A DNA stretch of 32,176 bases from contig MEKI01000091.1 in the NCBI GenBank assembly GCA_001766905.1, positions 77,031 through 109,206 on the forward strand, given 5' to 3'. The position numbers were made by a program, and so were the translations under genes. Shown piece after piece: positions 26,433-32,176 of this stretch. Source of the stretch: Acidobacteria bacterium RBG_13_68_16. GTDB taxonomy: Bacteria > Acidobacteriota > Thermoanaerobaculia > Thermoanaerobaculales > Thermoanaerobaculaceae. A model generated the notes under the pieces. It was not told where the DNA came from. It was given only the letters and a program-made list of their open reading frames with translations, and ran no database searches. The number at the start of each line of letters is the position of its first letter. The first letter of the stretch is position 1.

Positions 26433-26996
26433 ATGCCAGAGCACGGGGAAGCCAGCAAGCCGGCGGGCATCAGCGATGCGACGGTAAAGGCGAGGACCGG
26501 GAAGAGCTGGTCCGAGTGGTTCGCCATCCTTGACGAGGCGGGCGCCCTCGAGCTGGGGCACAAGGGGATCGTCGCCGTCCTCTCCGAACACAACCGGGTC
26601 GGTCCGTGGTGGCGCCAAATGATCACTGTCGCGTACGAGCAGGAGCGGGGCCTGCGCGAGAGACACCAGACGCCGGAGGGGTACCAGGTGAGCGTCAGTA
26701 AGACGATCGCTGCCCCTGTCGGTACGGTGTTCGACGAGTGGACCGACGACAATACACGCACGGAATGGCTGAAAGCCGCGAACTTCACGGTTCGCAAGGC
26801 GACCCAGGGAAAATCCCTGCGGATAGCGTGGGGAGCAGGGACCAGCTCGGTTGACGTCAACTTCTACGCCAGGGGGCCCGAGAAGAGCCAGGTCGTCGTT
26901 GACCACCGGCGGCTTGCCGACGCGGATGAGGTCGCCCGGATGAAGGCGTTCTGGACCGAAGCCCTGGACGCGCTCAAGAAGATCTCCGAGCGGTAG
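26433..26996 (+). CDS. SRPBCC-domain protein with N-terminal DUF4287-like region
   Basis: ISDATVKARTGKSWSEWFAILDEAGA...HKGIVAVLSEHNRVGPWWRQMITVAYEQERGLRERHQTPEGYQVSVSKTIAAPVGTVFDEWTD...VVVDHRRLADADEVARMKAFWTEALDALKKI. Confidence 0.82.
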   Translation: MPEHGEASKPAGISDATVKARTGKSWSEWFAILDEAGALELGHKGIVAVLSEHNRVGPWWRQMITVAYEQERGLRERHQTPEGYQVSVSKTIAAPVGTVFDEWTDDNTRTEWLKAANFTVRKATQGKSLRIAWGAGTSSVDVNFYARGPEKSQVVVDHRRLADADEVARMKAFWTEALDALKKISER

Positions 26997-27029
26997 AACT
27001 CGCGAGGGGCGGCGCACGATGGGGAAGCG

Positions 27030-28715
27030 CTAGAACTGGGGAGCCAGAGGAACGCCAGCGGCGCCGACCTTGCAGACCACTAACGCGATGTCGTCCTGCT
27101 GAGGCCCGTCGCCCGAGAATGCCCCCGCGGCATCGTGAAGGCCTTGGACGAGCAAAGCAGCAGGTTCTTCGAGATGGCCTCGCAGAAACCTGAGGGTGCG
27201 CTGAGCCCCGAACTCGTCCTGGTCATCGCGCATCGCCTCCGTAATGCCGTCGGTGAGAAGAACCATCGTGTCGCCTCGTTCGAGCTGGATGATCCGGCTC
27301 GATGAGTAGTCGCTACCGGGGAACATGCCCAGGGGAGGGCCGGTGCTGTCGAGGACGTGGCCGACCTCTCCGGAGGACCGCAGCAGGTAGCCGGACACGT
27401 GTCCGGCGTTTACGTACTCCAGGGTGCGTTTCGAAGGGTCCAGGCGGGCCAGCACCAGCGTCACGGAATGCCGCCCCTCTAGGTCGCTCGCCAAGACGCC
27501 GTTGACGCGATTGAGGAGAGCACCGATGGTCGGCTCCATTCCCGAGTAGGCGCGCAGGCACGCTCGCGTCTCTGCCATCACCAGAGCGGCTCCGAAACCG
27601 TGACCACTGACGTCGCCGATGACCATGTCCAGGCGCCCGTCGGGTTGAGGAAGGAAGTCGAAGTAGTCACCTCCGGTCTGGTGGGCGGGGAAGGCAGCAG
27701 CCGCAATGTCGAAGCCGGGAACGGACGCGTGCTGCTTGTAGTAGCGCTTCTGGACCTCGCGGGCTAGGTCCAGGAAGAACTCCTGCTTCTGCATCTTCCT
27801 CAGCTCGGTCACGTCCTTGAGTACGGACACGAAGTGGGTGACCCGTCCGCCGTCGTCCTTCACCGGGGTGATCGTCTGCTCGGCCCAGTAGTACTCGCCG
27901 GACTTCTTCCGGTTGACGATCGTGCCGAGAAAAGGCTTGCCTGCGAGGAGCTTCATCCAGAGCTGCCTGTAGAACTCCCGGTCGTGGTAGCCCGACTTGA
28001 GGATGCGCGGTGTGCTGCCGACGGCCTCGTCGCGGGTGTACCCCGTGGTCTTCTCGAATGCGGGGTTCACGTACTCGATCAAGCCCTGCCTGTCGGTAAT
28101 GACGACCGTGTCGGCCGTCTGCTCAACGGCCCGGTAGATCCTGTCGTAGCACTCGCGGAACTTGGCGAATCTCTCGAGGCAGCCCGTGCATTCCATGCCC
28201 GGCACCGGCTCGCTGAGGGCTGCGTCGGCTCCGATGATACCCAGCGTCTCGACGGTGATCTTGCGCAGCGCGTTCTGGCGCTCGGTGACATCGCGGAAGA
28301 CGACAAGACCGCCACTCAGCTTGCCCCCCCTGTCCCCGAGCGGCCTGCCGCTGACGTTGATCCACAGGCCTTCGGGGTGATGGGGGTTGCGGATGAAGAT
28401 GAGCTGGTTGAGGGCCTCTTCGCCCCGAAGGGCTCGTGCAAGAGGGAGCCGCTCGGGGGGGTAGGGCGTGACCTGATCTGGGAGGTAGCAGCCATAGACT
28501 GCCGACCACGCGCTGGGGACCGTGTCCCTCGCCCCTATCCCCAGGATCCTTTCGGCCTCCGGATTGAAGAAGAGAAACCTGCCCTGCTGGTTGGCCACAA
28601 CCAGCCCGTCGGTGAGGTTTTCCAAGACGGCCCGAAGCGTCTGCAGCTCCTCCAGCTCCTCGACATCGGATGTGCGTTCGCTCGCCACTCTTCCTTTCCC
28701 CATACTCCGCCCCAT
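27030..28715 (-). CDS. PAS-PAS-SpoIIE (PP2C-type) phosphatase
   Basis: PAS: LTDGLVVANQQGRFLFFNPEAERILGIG and ADTVVITDRQGLIEYVNPAFEKTTGYTRDEAVGSTPRILKSGYHDREFY; SpoIIE: AFPAHQTGGDYFDFLPQPDGRLDMVIGDVSGHGFGAALVMAETRACLRAY, LERGDTMVLLTDGITEAMRDDQDEFG, QQDDIALVV. Confidence 0.93.
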   Translation of the reverse strand: MGRSMGKGRVASERTSDVEELEELQTLRAVLENLTDGLVVANQQGRFLFFNPEAERILGIGARDTVPSAWSAVYGCYLPDQVTPYPPERLPLARALRGEEALNQLIFIRNPHHPEGLWINVSGRPLGDRGGKLSGGLVVFRDVTERQNALRKITVETLGIIGADAALSEPVPGMECTGCLERFAKFRECYDRIYRAVEQTADTVVITDRQGLIEYVNPAFEKTTGYTRDEAVGSTPRILKSGYHDREFYRQLWMKLLAGKPFLGTIVNRKKSGEYYWAEQTITPVKDDGGRVTHFVSVLKDVTELRKMQKQEFFLDLAREVQKRYYKQHASVPGFDIAAAAFPAHQTGGDYFDFLPQPDGRLDMVIGDVSGHGFGAALVMAETRACLRAYSGMEPTIGALLNRVNGVLASDLEGRHSVTLVLARLDPSKRTLEYVNAGHVSGYLLRSSGEVGHVLDSTGPPLGMFPGSDYSSSRIIQLERGDTMVLLTDGITEAMRDDQDEFGAQRTLRFLRGHLEEPAALLVQGLHDAAGAFSGDGPQQDDIALVVCKVGAAGVPLAPQF

Positions 28716-28810
28716 TAGAGAACCTTCGCGCCGTCGGCAGTCGCTAACACCATCATTCCGTGGGCTTATTCCTGCGTGACCAGTACTTTTCAGCTTGCCG
28801 GAGTGTTAAA

Positions 28811-28826
28811 CGTGATCGTGGTCACA
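28811..28826. promoter_or_regulatory. CRP/FNR-like palindromic operator candidate
   Basis: CGTGA-TCGTGG-TCACA matches TGTGA-N6-TCACA at 9/10 positions, in the divergent intergenic region. Confidence 0.3.
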
Positions 28827-29016
28827 CGTCGGGCACGAGTTTGGTCGGGCGAGGGCACCACGCGGCATGCTCGCCGGGGGAAAGCGAGGTCGGAACGATG
28901 ACCCGGTCTTGGCCTTGCTCGCGATATGGACAACGGGCAGGGGAACCGGGGCCGTCAATGGCTGAGCGTGTCAAGGCTCGACGCCCCTCAGGCCAAACGG
29001 TGGGAGAATCGGGTTC

Positions 29017-29517
29017 GTGGCGACGGAGACGAAAGCGGGAGATGGGGCAGTGCGGCGCGGTCTGCTGAGGCATCGGCTTCTCAAGATGATGAACTTGTAC
29101 CCGCCGTTCCTCGGTGCGGGGATCCGCGTGCGGCGTGGCTCCGACGGGCGAACGTTCGAGGTGCGGATGAAGCTCAACTTCTTCAACCGCAACTACGTCG
29201 GCACCCACTTCGGCGGCTCGCTCTACGCGATGTGCGACCCCTTCTTCATGCTCATCCTGATTCCGGCGCTCGGCCCGGAGTACGTCGTGTGGGACAAGGA
29301 GGCGACGATCCGGTTCAAGCGCCCGGGCCGCGGTACCGTCCATGCCACGTTCCACGTACCCCCGGGGCGCATCGAAGAGATCCGGCGAGCGGCCGACGAG
29401 GGTGGAAAGGTGGAACCGGTGTTCACAGCGGCGGTGGTTGGGGACGACGGCTCCGTCGTCGCCGAGGTGGAGAAGGTCATCCACGTTCGTCGAAGGCGAG
29501 GCGGAGAGACCGGCTGA
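29017..29517 (+). CDS. DUF4442 (hotdog-fold thioesterase-like) protein
   Basis: LLRHRLLKMMNLYPPFLGAGIRVRRGSDGRTFEVRMKLNFFNRNYVGTHFGGSLYAMCDPFFMLILIPALGPEYVVWDKEATIRFKRPGRGTVHATF. Confidence 0.85.
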   Translation: MATETKAGDGAVRRGLLRHRLLKMMNLYPPFLGAGIRVRRGSDGRTFEVRMKLNFFNRNYVGTHFGGSLYAMCDPFFMLILIPALGPEYVVWDKEATIRFKRPGRGTVHATFHVPPGRIEEIRRAADEGGKVEPVFTAAVVGDDGSVVAEVEKVIHVRRRRGGETG

Positions 29518-29543
29518 GCGTTCGCGGCTTCAAGCCCAGGAGA

Positions 29544-30923
29544 ATGTCGATGAAGACCGTCATCGAGCCGTTTCGAATCCGGATGGTCGAACCGATCCGG
29601 GTGACGACGCGTAAGGCGCGCGAGGTTTTGATCCGCGAAGCCGGGTACAACCCTTTCCTGCTCAAGGCGGAGGACGTGATGATCGATCTCGTCACCGACT
29701 CCGGAACCTCTGCGCTCTCAACGCGCCAGTGGTCGGGGATGCTGGGCGCCGACGAGTCGTTCACCGGCTCGCGCAGCTTCTACCGCTTCCAGGAGGCCGC
29801 GCGGTCGCTGTTCGGCCACCGCCATGTGATCCCGTGCCACCAGGGCCGCGCCGCCGAGCACCTGATCGGGCACGCCCTCCTCACACCGGGTTCCGTGGTG
29901 TTCGCGAACACACATTTCTCCACGACGCGAGCGAACATCGAGGAGGCCGGGGTCGAGGCGCACGACCTGCCGATCCCCGAGGCGCTGGACGCTGCGAACC
30001 CGCACCCTTTCAAGGGAAACATCGACCTCGAGGCGCTCAACGCCGGCATCCGAAAGGCTGGGCCAGCCAGGGTTCCGTTCGTGATCCTCACGGTGACCGA
30101 CAACTCCCGCGGGGGTCAGCCGGTGAGCATGGCCAACATCGCGGGGGCAGGGGAGATCTGCCGGCGGCACGGTGTTCCCCTGCTGCTCGACGCGGCACGC
30201 TTCGCCGAGAACGCCTACCTCATCAAGCTGCGCGAGGCAGGGTTCTCCGAGATGAGCCCGCGCGAGATCGCCAGGCGAATGTTCGCGCTCACCGACGGTG
30301 TCTTCCTGAGCCTGAAGAAGGACGGCCTCGGCAACACCGGTGGCGTGATCTCGGTCAACAGCGACGAGTGGGCGGAGAAGATTCGCGTCAGGTTGCTGGT
30401 GAGCGAGGGGATCCCCACGGCCGGGGGTCTCGCTGGTCGAGACCTCGAGGCACTCGCCGCGGCTCTCGACGAGACGCTGGACGAGGGGTATCTCGCGCAC
30501 CGCATCGCCTCGACCTCGCGCCTCGGCACGCAGCTCGCCGAATCCGGCGTGCCGGTGCTCCAGCCGTTCGGCGCGCACGCGGTCTACGTGGACGGGCGTG
30601 CGTTTTGCGACCACCTCCCGGACGAGCAGCTTCCGGCGTGGTCGCTCACGGTGGCGCTGTACGTCTCCAGCGGCGTCCGGAGCTGGGAGACGGGCAACGT
30701 GATGCAGGGGCGCCAGGACCCGGCAACCGGGCGGTGGCAGTGGCCGGCGCTCGACCTCCTGCGACTCGCGATCCCGCGCCGCGTGTACACGCAGAGCCAC
30801 CTGGACTACGTGGCCGAGGCGATGGCCGAGCTGCACGGGCACCGCCACGAGGTGCGCGGCCTACGCTTCGTCTACCGCCCCCCGGTTCTGCCCCAGTTCG
30901 TCGCGACGTTTGAGCAGGTCTGA
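29544..30923 (+). CDS. Tryptophanase / beta-eliminating lyase family protein (PLP)
   Basis: EPFRIRMVEPIRVTTRKAREVLIREAGYNPFLLKAEDVMIDLVTDSGTSALS; DESFTGSRSFYRFQEA; DNSRGGQPVSMANI; LLLDAARFAENAYLIKLREA; DGVFLSLKKDGLGNTGG; LLRLAIPRRVYTQSHLDYVAEAM. Confidence 0.92.
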   Translation: MSMKTVIEPFRIRMVEPIRVTTRKAREVLIREAGYNPFLLKAEDVMIDLVTDSGTSALSTRQWSGMLGADESFTGSRSFYRFQEAARSLFGHRHVIPCHQGRAAEHLIGHALLTPGSVVFANTHFSTTRANIEEAGVEAHDLPIPEALDAANPHPFKGNIDLEALNAGIRKAGPARVPFVILTVTDNSRGGQPVSMANIAGAGEICRRHGVPLLLDAARFAENAYLIKLREAGFSEMSPREIARRMFALTDGVFLSLKKDGLGNTGGVISVNSDEWAEKIRVRLLVSEGIPTAGGLAGRDLEALAAALDETLDEGYLAHRIASTSRLGTQLAESGVPVLQPFGAHAVYVDGRAFCDHLPDEQLPAWSLTVALYVSSGVRSWETGNVMQGRQDPATGRWQWPALDLLRLAIPRRVYTQSHLDYVAEAMAELHGHRHEVRGLRFVYRPPVLPQFVATFEQV

Positions 30924-31001
30924 GATTGCTCGCAGGTCGCCCCCGCAAATGGCACGTCCTGCCATACCGGACACGGAAGGACGGGCGCGCCGGGAAGATT
31001 C

Positions 31002-32165
31002 TCAGGGCCGGGGCCGCGGTTCTCCCCGGAGTGCGCCGTGACTGCGGAGGATCTCGAGCACACGGTCGACGGGGAGCGCCTCGGCGACGTGGCCGCCGAA
31101 CCCGCGGGTTGTCGTGGCGGTAAACAGCGAGTTGAGCACCGCCTCTTCTGTTGCCTCCACGACCGAGAGGAACAGCGGCGAGAGGTCGTTGTCGGCGAGC
31201 ACCGTGACGGTGCGCACGCCGCGCACGCCGTTGGGAACACGACACGAAGGGTGCGTGCTGAACGCGATGGCGTAGTCCCCGCTGCCGTTGCTGGCGAACG
31301 CGCCCGTGCGCGCCAGGCCCATCGGCATGCGCGCCGCGAGCCGGCTTAGCTGGCGGGCGTCGAGGGGGGCATCGGTCGCGATCACGACCATGCAGGAACC
31401 TCGCTCGGGCGCAGCCAGCTCGTCCCTGAACGCGTGACGGCCCAGCTCGACGCCGACCGGGACGCCGGCTACCGTGAGGACCCCGTTGAAGTTGGTCTGG
31501 ACCAGCACGCCCACGGTCCACCCGCCGAGTGAGGGAGGCAGCCTGCGTGAGGCCGTCCCGATGCCACCCTTCCACCCGAGGCACTTGGTTCCCGTCCCGG
31601 CGCCCACGCACCCCTCCGTGACCGCGCCGCCAGCGGCGGCGCTAATCGCGGCGAGCAGCTGTTCGCGGCCAACCGGGCGCTTTCGGATGTCGGACAGGTC
31701 GCCGTCGTTGCACTCCCCGACCACCGGGTTGACCGAGAGCACCTCACCGTTGCCGGGCAGGCCGAGCACCCACTCGGCGAGCGCGTCGGCCACCCTCCAC
31801 GTGCTCAGCGTGCCTGTCAGCGCGATCGGCGTCTCGAGCGTTCCCAGCTCCTGCACCTGCGTCACGCCGGTGAGCTTGCCGAAGCCGTTGCCCACGAAGA
31901 TCGCCGCCGGAACCTTCTCCTGGAAGACGTTTCCGGAGTGGGGCAGCACAACGGTGACGCCGGTGCGGATGTCCTCGCCGGCGACGAGTGTGGCGTGCCC
32001 GACCTTGACCCCCGCGACGTCAGTGATCGCGTTGAGCGAGCCGTTGGGCAGAATACCCACCACGACGCCGACGTCGCGCGCCCTTGGGCGGGGCTGCTCG
32101 GCCGGGGATACGCTCGCAACGACGGTCAAGGCGGCGAGAGCGACGGGCACGAGCAGACGTTTCAT
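31002..32165 (-). CDS. P1 family (DmpA-type) Ntn-hydrolase peptidase with N-terminal signal peptide
   Basis: MKRLLVPVALAALTVVASVSPAEQ signal; AITDVAGVKVGHATLVAGEDIRTGVTVVLPHSGNVFQEKVPAAIFVGNGFGKLTG; CVGAGTGTKCLGWKGGIGTASR; ERGSCMVVIATDAPLDARQLSRLAARMPMGLARTGAFASNGSGDYAIAFST (Gly-Ser autocleavage motif). Confidence 0.93.
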   Translation of the reverse strand: MKRLLVPVALAALTVVASVSPAEQPRPRARDVGVVVGILPNGSLNAITDVAGVKVGHATLVAGEDIRTGVTVVLPHSGNVFQEKVPAAIFVGNGFGKLTGVTQVQELGTLETPIALTGTLSTWRVADALAEWVLGLPGNGEVLSVNPVVGECNDGDLSDIRKRPVGREQLLAAISAAAGGAVTEGCVGAGTGTKCLGWKGGIGTASRRLPPSLGGWTVGVLVQTNFNGVLTVAGVPVGVELGRHAFRDELAAPERGSCMVVIATDAPLDARQLSRLAARMPMGLARTGAFASNGSGDYAIAFSTHPSCRVPNGVRGVRTVTVLADNDLSPLFLSVVEATEEAVLNSLFTATTTRGFGGHVAEALPVDRVLEILRSHGALRGEPRPRP

Positions 32166-32176
32166 GCATCCTCCTG

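Noticed and set aside
1-32176. CRISPR array, transposase, integrase, defence island or secondary-metabolite cluster
   Set aside because: No regularly spaced direct repeats, Cas, transposase/recombinase, restriction-modification, NRPS or PKS motifs seen in any frame inspected.

Overview
GC-rich bacterial chromosomal window, densely coding, mostly + strand. No rRNA, CRISPR array, transposase or integrase was seen. Left edge: the 3' part of imuB overlapping a complete dnaE2 (SOS mutasome cassette). Next come small membrane and envelope genes, an ASCH-like protein, and two paralogous single-domain response regulators, the second interrupted by an in-frame stop. Then RidA, two NTF2/SnoaL-like lipoproteins, a GlsB/YeaQ-like protein, a minus-strand polytopic membrane protein and tRNA-Ser(UGA). 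After that: an AEC permease, sirtuin, RadC, a DUF4388 protein, MetG, a LarA-like protein and a cyclase-family hydrolase. A tight polyamine operon follows (pyruvoyl arginine decarboxylase, deoxyhypusine-synthase-like protein, agmatinase), then a DAACS symporter, an SRPBCC protein, a PAS-SpoIIE phosphatase, a DUF4442 protein, a tryptophanase-like lyase and a P1-family peptidase. The observations most worth a second look are: (i) palindromic repeat elements apparently inserted in frame into imuB and dnaE2, the dnaE2 one having near-perfect terminal inverted repeats, a possible 5-bp target duplication and a net gain of exactly 43 codons; (ii) the TAC-to-TAA interruption in the second response regulator, whose post-stop frame stays open to exactly the same length as its paralog; (iii) the arginine decarboxylase / DHS-like / agmatinase operon. 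All family calls come from reading translated motifs. No database search was run.
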